Source: Lepturacanthus savala (taxonomy: Eukaryota; Chordata; Actinopteri; Scombriformes; Trichiuridae). Taken from it: a DNA stretch of 64,000 nucleotides. Positions within the stretch are counted from its first letter, which is position 1. Every line of letters starts with the position of its first letter. The position numbers were made by a program, and so were the translations under genes. Positions 34,583-46,496 of the stretch are shown piece by piece. The stretch spans positions 8,272,848 to 8,336,847 of the forward strand of contig CM060471.1 of NCBI GenBank assembly GCA_030544235.1. The letters run 5' to 3'. Below the pieces are notes generated by a model. That model did not search any database and was not told the origin of the DNA. It saw only the letters and a list, made by a program, of their open reading frames with translations.

Positions 34583-35191
34583 AGGTGGAAGAAGAAGCCA
34601 TGAGCAGCAATGGCGGATATACGCCATTTCCTATTGACTTCATTACATGTAGGATTAATTCTGAACGCCTTCCTTAATCCCGATGGCAGGTTACGTTTTC
34701 AAATCCAGATTTATGAAGCTAAAACAATAAATCTCTTCTTCCCTATTTGACTTTGTCTCTTTCTCAGTTTAGTTCAATAAACTTTATTGGGAGGAATGTC
34801 AGTGAATAATAATAATTCTAGAGCATCAATAGTGGTAATACAATTCATAAATAGGATTAATAATTATTCAAAAAATTAATTAATACAAATAACCTGAAAT
34901 AAAGAAAACAATACAATAAGAACAATGAACATGCTTATGTGGGTTTTTCCATGTGTTTTAAGTGTGTGTTTTAGCATGTGTATTACCATGTGGATGTGTG
35001 TATTAAACGTGTTTAATTGTGTGTCATTGCTGATGTGGAATTATATTTATTTAATCAATAGAAAAATCATAACTAATCTCTCCACTATTTGAATTTGTCT
35101 CTATCTTTCTCAATTCAATTCAATCAACATCAAATGGAAATAATAAAGTACCTCAGAATTATACTTAAGTAGTCTGTAGTAGTAATGTATT

Positions 35192-35519
35192 TCACAGCAA
35201 GAAGGTCGCAGGTTCAAGACCTCCTTGGTCCTGGGTCTGGGACCTTTCTGTGTGGAGTTTGCATGTTCTCCCCGTGTCTGCGTGGGTTTTCACCGGGTAC
35301 TCCGGCTTCCTCCCACAGTCCAAAAACATGCTCAGGTTAATTGGCAACTCTAAATTGCCCATAGGTGTGAGTGTGTGAGTGAATGGTGTGTGTGCCCCAC
35401 GATTGGCTGGCGACCATCTGGGGTGTATCCCTGCCTCTCACCGTAACGCGCTGGGATAGGCTCCAGCAGACCCCTGCGACCCTAATGAGGAATAGGTAGG
35501 TATAGAAAATGACTGACTG
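35192..35519 (+). repeat. SINE-like repeat (family H), 5'-truncated
   Basis: Starts at CACAGCAAGAAGGTCGCAGG, includes GGTTCAAGACC (a tRNA B-box look-alike), CATGTTCTCCCCGTGTCTGC and TCCCACAGTCCAAAAACATG, and ends AGAAAATGACTGACTG. The first ~40 bases of the family are missing. Confidence 0.75.
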
Positions 35520-36020
35520 TTTAGGATCAACAAAGAAACACTGAATAACAATCTATTAATACAAAATAGTAAAATATCAACACATACACAATACTGGAGG
35601 ATGTGTAGCTCATACTGTGTACCTCGTCAACATCAATAATATTTTTAATAGAATCTGAGACCCGACATACTTACAATAATAAAAAAAAAGTTCATGACCT
35701 CTTAAGGTACAATTAACAAATAACAATACATAATTTCAATATTGAGATAAAATAATACATGAGAGAAATTTAATACACATTAAATTCCTACACAGAGTAG
35801 CAACATACAATCACTGAAAATAAGAATATAAAACCTCATCTGTTAAAACTGCTGCATTTTGTCCCACTGATAACTTCAACTTGGTAAAATACATAATAAG
35901 AATATTTATTTTTAAAGTCCTCTGCAGCAGCTTGTTCTGTGTATCTGGAGCATAAAATCTTTTCAATGTAACCTGGTGCAGTGATTCACAGCAGCTGTAT
36001 CAGTATCTTGCAGTGGATCA

Positions 36021-36039
36021 GTGTGTGTGTGTGTGTGTG
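36021..36039. repeat. (GT)n microsatellite
   Basis: About nine GT units. Confidence 0.85.
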
Positions 36040-36398
36040 GTAACACTGCTGTTATATAAATGGTCTGTTTAATCATAATGTACATAACATATAATAAATG
36101 AATTAAGTACATATTCAAATTATTGCTGATGTAGGCTAGATATAAAAATATATAAAAATTTTCAAACTGAAACGTCCTTTGCAACAGTTCTGGTCATGTG
36201 ATCGTGTCACATGACCTTCATCAGCAGACAGACACTAATTCTTCATATTTTTTTCTGGGAATTGTAAAGGTCCCATATTTACACTTTTCTTGGATTTTAT
36301 TTGAAGTTGTAATTTTAATTTATTTCTCTGTTTTGTGTTTATTTGGCATTTGTATTAGTTATTGATCATTTCTTTATTGATCCTAAACAGACTAATTT

Positions 36399-36731
36399 AT
36401 TCATTCATTCATCTTCTATATCCGCTTATTCCTCATTAGAGTCACAGGGGTCTGCTGGAGCCAATCCCAGCGCATTACAGGTGAGAGGCAGGGATACACC
36501 CCAGATGGTCACCAGCCTGTCATGGGGCACACACACCATTCACTCACACACTCACACCTATGGTCAATTTAGTCTCCAATTAACCTCAGCATGTTTTGGA
36601 CTGTGGAAAGAACCTGGAGAGAACCCACACAGACACGGGAAGAACATGCAAACTCCACACAGAAGGTCTTGAACCTGCGACTTTGTTGCTGTGAGGCTAC
36701 AGCGCTGACCCCTCCCCCAGCTTGTCGCCCC
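36399..36731 (-). repeat. SINE-like repeat (family H), near full length, left arm of fold-back unit
   Basis: Minus-strand copy running from the ATTCATTCATCTTCTATA tail to the GTCGCCCC head. With the plus-strand copy at 37321-37592 it forms an inverted pair around a spacer of about 190 bp (before the later insertion). Confidence 0.75.
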
Positions 36732-36900
36732 AGACATATTTATTTAAGTACAATTTCGCAAATCTTGAATATTTTCTTTTGATTTCATTTCATTCCACCT
36801 GTCCAGTGAGTCAGAAACTAATTCATTATAACAGATTCTTTTCTGTATTTCAAAGTCTGTCAAACACTGATATTAGACTATCTTGGCTCAATTCGATTAT

Positions 36901-37274
36901 CAGTCAGTCAGTCAGTCATTTTCTATACCTGCTTATTCCTCATTAGGGTCACAGGGGTCTGCTAGAGCCAATCCCAGCACGTTACGGCGAGAGGCAGGGA
37001 TACACCCCAGATGGTCGCCAGCCAATCGTGGGGCACACACACCATTCACTCACACACTCACACCTACGGGCAATTTAGAGTCTCCAATTAACCTCAGCAT
37101 GTTTTTGGACTGTGGGAGGAAGCCGGAGTACCTGGTGAAAACCCACGCAGACACGGGGAGAACATGCAAACTCCACACAGAAAGGTCCCAGACCCAGGAC
37201 GCAAGGTGGTCTTGAACCTGTGACCTTCTTGCTGTGAGGCAACAGCGCTAACCCCTGCGCCACCATGTCGCCCT
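36901..37274 (-). repeat. SINE-like repeat (family H), full-length insertion with target duplication
   Basis: A complete minus-strand copy is inserted in the spacer. AATTCGATTATC (36890-36901) and AATTTGATTATC (37277-37288) flank it, a 12-bp duplication with one change. The sister block at 40588-40599 has a single AATTCGATTATC and no insertion. Confidence 0.8.
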
Positions 37275-37320
37275 TTAATTTGATTATCTATGGGGTAAAA
37301 TAACGTAATCATAACCCAAC

Positions 37321-37592
37321 GTGGGGCGACACGGTGGTGCAGGGTTTCTCCCCGTGTCTGCGTGGGTTTTCACCGGGTACTCCGCCTTCCTCCCACAGTC
37401 CAAAAACATGCTCAGGTTAATTGGCGACTCTAAATTGCCCGTAGGTGTGAGTGTGTGAGTGAATGGTGTGTGTGCCCCACGATTGGCTGGTGACCATCTG
37501 GGGTGTATCCCTCGCTGTAACGCACTGGGATTGGCTCCAGCAGACCCCTGTGACCCTAATGAGGAATAAGCAGGTATAGAAGATGACTGACT
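37321..37592 (+). repeat. SINE-like repeat (family H), internally deleted, right arm of fold-back unit
   Basis: Begins GTGGGGCGACACGGTGGTGC and then jumps to TTTCTCCCCGTGTCTGC, losing about 100 bp that contains the B-box-like motif. Ends AGAAGATGACTGACTAA. Confidence 0.7.
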
Positions 37593-39368
37593 AATCCAAT
37601 ATCAGCATTCAGGAGGGGAGGCATTCAGTCTTAAAAACTCCTTGAATATTCCAATAAATTAATTTAACATGTTATCACCAAAATGTCTTTGTTGACTTAA
37701 ATGTTTATTGAGAAAGGGTCAGTCACAGGGGTCAGTTTTGGTGTTTAATTTTAATATCTATGTTCAGATTCATATTCAGACTTTACTGTCCCCAGGAGGG
37801 AAATTAGGTTTCACAGCAACAAATCAAAGAAAACACCACAAATGTTAGTGAGTAAAACTCACTCATGACATTAAAATTAAGGCCTTAGTCAAATATGAAA
37901 TTGTCAACACTAGACTAGATGAGAGAGAGTGAACTAACTTTTCTCGGTATGTAACTAAAACCATGAATGTGACAACCTGCAGGATGCAGAATGTCTCTGG
38001 TGTCAAAGTCCTGTGTTTATATACTCGCCATCCACTCACCGACGTCTGTGGGGGACAATAACACGTTCCAGACTCACTGAACATGAATTATCAATGATGT
38101 TGCCTCCAAATATAGATGACAAAACCATTTAGTAGTGTATAAATGCATTATTCAGGAGCAGGTGTGTATTGTTTCTTCCCTAACACGAAACACATTTAAA
38201 ACACTACATTGTATAAACACACAGTAGCAGACACTTTATTGTATGAAAAGAAAACAGTGATCTTGCAGAGATCAGAAGCTTTGTACTAAATTATATCTAT
38301 CAGCTACTTGTCTGCAGAACAATGAATTACAACAAATACATTCAGGATGATAATACAGGTCTACAGCACCTCTAGTGATGAACAATGACACACACTCACC
38401 ACAGATCCTACAAATACACGTGGTTCTGTGATATGACTCATCATGCAGTAATGAGTAATATCAGCTCTGAACATCTATAAGTGTAAATAGTTTGTTTTTT
38501 CCACTTAAGAACATTGAATTAAAATGCAGATATGGGTTAAGATGTTATACTGCTCAGTTAAATGGTTATTTTTAAGAAAACATATAGCATTTTATTGTTG
38601 TATTTTATCAACTCTGATGTCTCACATGTTTGTTTAATACAGTTTTTATAAGTCGCTAAACAAAATGGATTTTTTAAGAAAATGAAAATATGACAAGTTA
38701 AACCATTAAAATATGTTAAATCTGCATCTGAAAATGAACTACTACTGCTCAGGCATACCTTCACATCAAGACTACATTTAAACATTAAACTGTAGGCACA
38801 TGCCTTATGTATAAATATATTATTCCACATTTTGATAGGGAATATAGTTTTTGATAAATCACTGATCAATGACCATGGTAATCAGAAATTTAGAGTTTAT
38901 AATGAGAGCCTATAGGACGGAATGTTGGTGCTTCAGTGGGTGACATCATCACTTTGAGTGTAGGAGAACAAAAAAAACATCCAGAATTTGAATGAATTTA
39001 GACAATACACTACTTACTACTTACTAAGTCTGGAAATTTGGAGTTTTGAAACATCAAACATGAACAGTAAACCTTTTGAAGAGGCATACGTTGCTGAATA
39101 AATACTTAAAAAGAAAATCTTTGTTGTAGATGTTTTTCTTTGTGTTTTCTCAAAAACTTGAAAAGATGACCTGGGCCATTATTTCAATAGGGTGACGATA
39201 TGTAGTAAAAAAAAAATCTCTGTATGTTGTTATAATATGTTATTATGTAACATATGTTATTATGTTTCGTGGTGTAAACTCCATCTTTGTCTGTGTTCTG
39301 TTGTTGCTCAGTCTGTCCTTGGTTCTGTTTTGTTTTTTTGTATTTTTTAAATCTGTTTTTACTTGTGG

Positions 39369-40265
39369 GCAAGGCAAGGCAAGGCAAGTTTATTTGTATA
39401 GCACATTTCAACAACGAGGTAATTCAAAGTGCTTTACATAAAACATTAAAAGCATCAAGATACAATTTAAGACAGTTGATTAAAATAAAAATAAAAATTA
39501 AGAATTAAAATTTAAGATTTTTAAATTAAAACAATACAATTTAAAACAGTTGATTAAAATAATAAAAAATAAAAATTAAGATACAGTACAGTGTAGAGTA
39601 ATTAAGAATGATATTAGCAGTAGGCAGCATTGAACAGAAAAGTCTTCAACTGTGATTTAAAAGCAGTGAGAGTTGCAGCAGACCTGCAGGTCTCTGGGAG
39701 TTTGTTCCAGATCTGTGGGGCATAGAAACTGAACGCTGCTTCTCCATGTTTAGTTCTGACTCTAGGAACAGAGAGCAGACCTGATCCAGATGATCTAAGA
39801 GGTCTGGATGGTTCATAAGGGATCAGCAGATCTGCAATATACCTAGGCCCTAGACCATTCAGGGCTTTACAGGAAGCCAGTGCAAGGACCTTAGAACTGG
39901 ACTGATATGGTCTACTTTTTTAGTCCTAGTCAGGACTCGAGCGGCAGCATTTTGAATCAGCTGCAGCTGTCTGATTGACTTTTTAGAGAAGCCTGTAAAG
40001 ACCCCGTTGCAGTAGTCTAGTCTACTGAAGATAAAAGCATGGACAAGCTTTTCCAAAGCTTGCTGACACATAAGGCCTTTAATCCTTGATATATTCTTCA
40101 GGTGGTAGTAGGCTGACTTTGTAACGTTTTTTATGTGACTATTGAAATTCAAGTCTGAGTCCATAACTACACCCAGATTTCTAGCTTGGTTTGTAGGCTT
40201 TAACATTGCTGATTGAAGATGAGCACTGACTTTCAATCGTTCTGCCTTGGCTCCAAAATTCGGTC
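39369..40265 (-). mobile_element. CR1/L2-like LINE, 5'-truncated 3' end
   Basis: Minus-strand translation gives LGVVMDSDLNFNSHI, RLDYCNGVF, LQLIQNAAARVLTRT and SLHWLPV, characteristic of the end of the reverse transcriptase ORF in fish CR1/L2-type LINEs. A deletion after HWLPV shifts the frame; the ORF then resumes with ALNGLGPRYIADLL and FYAPQIWNKLP. The 3' UTR ends in a GCCTTGCC repeat. The 5' truncation abuts a family H fragment at about 40,270. It is non-functional. Confidence 0.8.
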
Positions 40266-40270
40266 AACTG

Positions 40271-41000
40271 GACTGTAGAAAGAAGCTGAAGAACCTGGAG
40301 AGAACCCACGCAGACACGGGAAGAACATGCAAACTTCACACAGAAAGGTCCAAGACCAAGAAGGTCTTGAACCTGTGACTTTCTTGCTGTGAGGCTACAG
40401 CGCTGACCCCTGCCCCAGCTTGTCACCCCAGACATATTTATTTAAGTACAATTTCGTGAATCTTGAATATTTTCTTTTGATTTCATTTCATTCCACCTGT
40501 CCAGTGAGTCAGAAACTAATTCATTATAACAGATTCTTTTCTGTAGTCCAAAGTCTGTCAAACACTGATATTAGACTATCTTGGCTCAATTCGATTATCT
40601 ATGGGGTAAAATAACGTAATCATAATCCAACATGGGGCGACACGGTGGAGCAGGGGTTAGCGCTGTTGCCTCACAGCAAGAAGGTCGCAGGTTCAAGACC
40701 TCCTTGGTCCTGGGTCTGGGACCTTTCTGTGTGGAGTTTGCATGTTCTCCCCGTGTCTGCGTGGGTTTTCACCAGGTACTCCGGCTTCCTCCCACAGTCC
40801 AAAAACATGCTGAGGTTAATTGGCGACTCTAAATTGCCCATAGGTGTGAGTGTGTGAGTGAATGGTGTGTGTGCCCCATGATAAGCTGGCGACCATCTGG
40901 GGTGTATCCCTGCCTCTCACCATAACACGCTGGGATTGGCTCCAGCAGACCCCTGTGACCCTAATGAGGAATAAGCAGGTATAGGAGATGACTGACTGAT
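40271..41000. repeat. Duplicated block, copy 2 (empty site)
   Basis: Contains a minus-strand family H fragment (40271-40430), the same unique spacer as copy 1 and a complete plus-strand family H copy (40633-41000). The spacer is uninterrupted at AATTCGATTATC (40588-40599). Confidence 0.8.
40633..41000 (+). repeat. SINE-like repeat (family H), best full-length plus-strand copy
   Basis: Starts GGGGCGACACGGTGGAGCAG. TGGAGCAGGGG resembles a tRNA-type A box, and GGTTCAAGACC, some 45 bp on, resembles a B box. A conserved body follows, then a GGTATAGGAGATGACTGACTG tail. The family is therefore probably tRNA-derived and Pol III-transcribed, which is inference. Confidence 0.7.
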
Positions 41001-41622
41001 TTTAATTGTGTGACGTCTCCTGATTATATCTACAGAAAAAACTGTAAACCACTTTAGTGCAAGCACTAAATAAAGCTTAAATTATTCATTCAACATTCTT
41101 CTGCTTTTTCATAAACCAACAAAAGAAAATATTTCTGCTATAATTATTGCCAAACATAATAATGCAAGTCACTGAAGTTCCAGACCTGCCACATGACCTG
41201 ACTCAACAGTATATTATATTATATAAATAAATGTTATGACCAATATGTCCTGGACTTAAAGTGGAGAGGTGACACACACTCTGTAACAATTAGCATGAAA
41301 CCAAACTAGTGCAGAAGTCATTATCTTTATTTTACAGACCTCATGCACCTGCTCACATACACAAAGGAACATTTATTGCACAAGTATCAGTTCCTGTTGT
41401 GAGTATCGTGCTGACAAACAGAAGGACGACGTTAAGGAAAGAAACAAACTTGTCTCACAATATATTTCTTTTTCTTCTGTTTACAGTTTATTATTTTACA
41501 TTGATAACGTCATTAATGGCTGTGTTTCATTTCACTTTACATATCCTGCATCACACAGCTTCAACCAGAGACATCATCAACCAGATCATGAGAAAATTCA
41601 TTTAAGTGACTGTGCTCACCCA

Positions 41623-41635
41623 TACACACACACAG

Positions 41636-41672
<37 letters not shown>

Positions 41673-41700
41673 CACGCACACACACACGCACGCACACACA
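41623..41700. repeat. (CA)n/(CG) compound microsatellite
   Basis: CA units interrupted by GA and CG variants. Confidence 0.85.
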
Positions 41701-41866
41701 CTTCCAATGATAATGAGGCATATCATGAATAAACATTAAAATTACACATGTAAGTTTACAGTGACATTCTCTTCCTGCTCATTGACTCTGCTGTACAAAT
41801 GCATACTTGAGTTTAATTGTGTTTTCAAATGAGAGGCAAGTGTGATTGGACATGTGTGACAGTCTA

Positions 41867-41900
41867 TGCTGATATTGAAAGGAAACTTTCAATATCAGCA
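41867..41900. repeat. Perfect hairpin, 15-bp arms
   Basis: TGCTGATATTGAAAG and its exact reverse complement are separated by GAAA. No gene or known element surrounds it. Confidence 0.8.
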
Positions 41901-42094
41901 TCATCCAACCATCTGGTATAATCCACATTTCTGTTACTCTTTATCATGTTTGAGTCGCTGTCAGTACATGTAATATTTGCACAAAATAAACAGAATAAAC
42001 AAAAATTCAGTGAGTGTCTGTAACTGTCGATCTCTCCTCTGTTACTTCTGAGATTTTAAGATGTTTTTATCTGAACTGAACATAGACAATTTAA

Positions 42095-43080
42095 TCTGAA
42101 TGATAAAATATATTCTAAAATATGTTCATTATATTTAAAGAAAAAAAACAGACATGGTGGACACAATTTTTGGAAATTTCCAAATAGGGTTTTGTACAAG
42201 TACAAAAGGAAAATATAGCAACAGCAATGAGGGTCCAAGCAGTGAATAAGGCCTAAATTGCCATGGCAACAGAATGAAGTTAGACCAGAGAGATGGCCAT
42301 AAGCACCCACAAGAACTTTCATATTCATACACCAAAGTTTGGCTGCGATATAAGACCACTTCCTGTTTTGTGGCTTGGCCATTTGATTTGATTGGCTCTG
42401 ATTGGCTGAAAAATTTGACAGACAATAAAATCACATCATTAGAATCGGCCAAAATATGTGGTCAGTGGAACATGTTTGTTAATTTTAATCTAAACCGATA
42501 TGGTGGCTGAATACTGATGCTGACCACAAAAATCGACAAGGATGATCAAGTCCCAATGGCGTCTGAAGTACATGAAATAAGTTTGGTTTTGGCACATAAA
42601 AGTGTTGTTGAGATATGAACTCCTGTTTGATGGTCTCGCAAAATTTGATTGGCTGTTACGGATGAACCAAAAATAAATCTGTTTATGAGTCTTGGTGTGA
42701 ATATGATATGTCAAGTTTGATGTCATTTGGACAGAATTTATGACCTGTGAAAAGTGTTTTTGATAAATTCCAAAATGTCGGAAAAACTACTAAGGTGGAA
42801 AATGACTGAAAATAATGATAGGGTGTGTTGAACTCAGCTTGCTTCAAGGATTCCAAAGACGATTCAAACGTTACATGTAGAAATGCCTTACTCTTACTTT
42901 GACCTGTTGGTGGCGCTAAAGAGTTTGAGGTGTTGACATGAAACTTGGTAACATTGATCAGGATACTGTCCCAATCAGTGTGCCAAACTTCACAAGTTTT
43001 TACCAGAAGGTTCAATGGGATACCAGAGGTGCCCATTGCAGAAGAATAAGAAAATGTACAAAAACTATGGAGCTTCTCTA
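42095..43080. other. Possible old dispersed repeat, no gene
   Basis: Phrases such as TTGGTGGCGCTAAAGAG, CATGAAACTTGGTAACATTG and CCATGGCAACAGAATGAAG are reminiscent of long non-coding repeats in fish genomes. No second copy exists in the window, so this rests on general resemblance. Confidence 0.3.
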
Positions 43081-45250
43081 CTTGGCCTCAATAACACCCT
43101 AACATGAGTCCGACTAGCGTTGGATTCAACTATTGATGCAGTGCTACTTTCATGTGGTTGTGGAAATAGACTTTCACATGGATCGGACAGTGCATTCAAG
43201 GTTTATGTTGAAAAAAGCTATACCTACAAAAATGTGGCAGCCTACTGGCAAAAATATGACATTTGACGTGTTTCAACTGCATTGCTTCAGGTCAACTCGC
43301 ATTTTTTTGTGTTTCCATACCTAAATCTGGTTTCTGGTTCTATTTATGGTTTGACCTCCTTGAGGTTCTGAGTGAGCTGAGCAGTTACTTTAATTCATGA
43401 GAGATTTACGTCCCAGGATGAGTCAGAGCCTGACAGCCGCCATCTTTAAACACCAGCATCAGAGTTCAGTTGACACTAGCGACTAATTATTGATTAACAT
43501 GGAAGGAACACGGATCTGGAACACGCCATGCATGACACAGATGTGTCATCCAGATAAATTTGTCGCTGCAGTTTCATGCGTGTTATAATGACCCCGTTCA
43601 CCTTGATTCTTGATTGAAAAACAACATGCCTGAAACCAAACCAAGTCATGGTGAGTCGAGCTGTTTCTGGCTGTAGAAACCAGGAAATAAACAATAAGAT
43701 TGATTGAAAACAAACACGAAACCCGTCGGCTGTCGTCCGACAACCAATTAGCCTCTGAGGGTGAACTCCAATATTTCTGCACAATGGATTCCAGTCCAAG
43801 AATTCCTTTTCCGTTCTTTGGTCATTGTTTATAGTCCGACTGGTCATGCAAGAACAGAATTAAGAGATGACGTTTACAACTGGATTGTTTCACATGAAAA
43901 AGTGAATTGTCATAGTTCCAGAGAGAATATTCAGCTTTTATGTCCTGCAGCTGTGCAGCTCTGGACATGTACTCAACACCTGCATGAAACCACAGTAGCC
44001 ACAACCTGTTCAGTGAGTTTGAATTCACAGAAACATGTTATAGAGATTAGGGTAAAAGTAAAAAAGTCCAAGAATCCAAGAATAGTGGTGGAACTTAGTT
44101 CCACTGCCAGTAACATCTGCAGCCTGGTCCTACAGACTCTGTCAGTTCCTACATCGTCTCTGTACAGACTCTGTTCTCTCTGCATTAACAAGTGATAACT
44201 CACTGAATGATGAACTCTGTTAATTTAAAACTATTGGATCTTGGTCACTCTGAATCATAACCATTCACTGAGCTTGGTCTTGATGTCTGTTGTTGTGGCT
44301 TTAACTTCTGGATATTCAGGAGCTGATTAATATTCCACCATGGACTGAACAGTTTCGCTGCATCTTTCTCCACCGCCATTACTGAACTTCAACCATAGAC
44401 CAACTGCAACTCAAACTAGCAACGACCTCAACATCATCGTTCTCAGCCACGCCCCCTGCTCTCTGATTGGACAGGTGAAGATTTGTCCAGAGAAAATGTA
44501 CGAATATATTGGAAACACAAACACAAACTGAAGAAAAATGAAAACTTCAATCAGAATCAGAATTCCGTAGGCTGAGGCTGAGCCAGGCTGAAACCAACTG
44601 CTTTATAAATGGCCAAATGATGGCGACACTCACACTGATACCTTCTATATTAAGACAGACGTACATGGCATCCAACTTCTGAAAAAAACAAACACATAAC
44701 AATGTCCTCCGATAAATCATTTTTGAATAAATTATGTGATTGAAAATATCTATTTAAAAGAAGCTGACTCCACTTTTAAAATAATTCTGACATAAACACT
44801 TTTAAAAGGTTTTGTTTATGTCTCCCTTTCTGTGGTCAGCGGCTCAGGTTTAAAGCTGGAAACAATATACTATTTACTAATATATTATATATTAATTATG
44901 TGATTTTACATTTAAATATCCAGAAACAAATTCCTTTTAATTAAAATCAAACTGTGTGATTAATTAGTTAATGTTGACAGCCCAAATATTATGAAATGCT
45001 GTTTGTGAGCATTGATCTAGATTCTAGGTCATTTTACATCTGGTCTGAAGTCATCCCAGCCCATGTGGCTCCATCCTGGGGGGGGCACTACCAACAGAGG
45101 GCGCTCCAGAACCAGGGGGCGGGGCCAAGAGAGGGAACTGGGATTCAAACTTATTCGAGGACCTGGATGTAGAGATCAACAGCAGAATGATTAAAATGAT
45201 TGACTCTGGAGAGTTGAGGCTTTTTCTAACTTGCAGCTGTCAGTAACACT

Positions 45251-45772
45251 TTAAAGGGATAGTTCAACATTTTTGAAAATTTACTCCCATAGTAAAAGCA
45301 GTAGGTACTTTACCTTTTTTTTGTTGATCAGAACTGTTTCTAAACCAGCAGAGCTGAGCCATGAGCTGTTCAGCTACTACTACAAGGCTAATGGAATTTT
45401 TTGGTTTCGCCCTTCAAACTCAGAAAATATATAATCCAGCAACTCCCAAACTTTGTGGTGAACGACCTAGACATTCAGCACGCTATGAGATAATAAGTAT
45501 AGACGTTATGACACATGAAAGACATATGTATGGGGAATGTGCAGGTCACAACTCGTCCACCATAGCATTTGAGAGATGCTAGATTGTGTATTTGGAGTTT
45601 GACGAGGTAAACCAAAAAATACCATTAACTGCATAATAGTAGCTGAGTAGCTCACGGCTCAGCTCTGCTGATCTGGAAACAAGACAAGACAGACAAAAAA
45701 GGTAACGCCGCTATGACAATGGGAATCATGACGATGGGTGAATTTTCAAAATGTTGGAACTAGGTACTTTAA
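45251..45772. repeat. Fold-back MITE (family C), complete copy
   Basis: The left end TTAAAGGGATAGTTCAACAT and the right end ...AATGTTGGAACTAGG...TTTAA are imperfect inverted repeats. Inverted similarity continues inward for about 170 bp (GAGCTGAGCCATGAGCTGTT against the CTCACGGCTCAGCTCTGCTG side; ATTTTTTGGTTT against AAACCAAAAAAT). Fragments of the family occur at 5.46 and 52.32 kb. Confidence 0.7.
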
Positions 45773-46145
45773 CCTCATGTGGTGGTTGATGTCACTTGCC
45801 ATCATTTCATTGAAAACATCCTGCTCAGCAACAGCAGCGGCTTTTAGAACGAAAACCGCCATTGTTCCAATGAACTGAAATAAACATGTTGCATGAACAG
45901 TCTGTTGTGTATAAAAGTAAAACAAACAGAGAGAACATCAGTGTTGCTGCAGATGATAATCGTCACGTTTCAGTTTGCTTGCAGCCTCCTGAGATCACAC
46001 AATATCTGCAGTGAAGCGTTGTTTCCATGGTTCCCAACTTAAAACATTTTGAACTAATTCAATTTATCAGCCCACATTGCTGATTCTATGGCATAGGCTG
46101 GGATGAACCCCACATTGATTTGTGTAGCTTGATCCCAGCATTAAT

Positions 46146-46148
<3 letters not shown>

Positions 46149-46201
<53 letters not shown>
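46149..46201. repeat. (TA)n microsatellite
   Basis: About 26 TA units. Confidence 0.95.
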
Positions 46202-46202
<1 letters not shown>

Positions 46203-46242
46203 CTATTATTAATTAATATATCCCATTCACAGAGGGAAACGT

Positions 46243-46496
46243 GGATGGGTGGAAAGTAACAGATTTACTCTGTACTGCAATTGAGGAGCTCTTTGTGTAC
46301 TTAAATTAGTAATTTTACTTTTAGTCAATTACAAATTGTTGGACATAATGTACTTTGCTTGTTCATGTGTATATATACACACATACATATAGATGACTAA
46401 ATTTTAAATGATCTCCTTTGTAGTTTTACTTGAGTAGATTTCATCAAGGTAACAGTACTTTCTGCTAGAGTAGATTTAGTTCTTTTCCACCCTTGC
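46243..46496 (+). repeat. Dispersed repeat of the GTGGAAAGTAAC...TTACTTGAGTA type
   Basis: Contains GGTGGAAAGTAACAGATTTA, TACTTAAATTAGTAATTTTAC, TTTTACTTGAGTAGATTTC and a closing TTCCACCC. The pattern is familiar from fish genomes. The GGTGGAAA and TTTCCACC-like ends are inverted. Confidence 0.45.

Larger units (their letters stand above)
36600..37592. repeat. Duplicated block, copy 1 (filled site)
   Basis: The block consists of part of a minus-strand family H copy, a unique spacer (CAGACATATTTATTTAAGTA to AACGTAATCATAA) and a plus-strand family H copy. It recurs at 40271-41000 in the same order. This copy also carries an extra family H insertion at 36901-37274. Confidence 0.8.

Noticed and set aside
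40633..40720. Possible tRNA gene from A- and B-box-like motifs
   Set aside because: No cloverleaf acceptor or anticodon stem can be drawn, and the same sequence recurs across the window as a SINE-like repeat head.
43494..44195. Overlapping open frames of 117 and 144 codons
   Set aside because: They overlap on opposite strands and have no family motif, so they cannot be told from chance frames.
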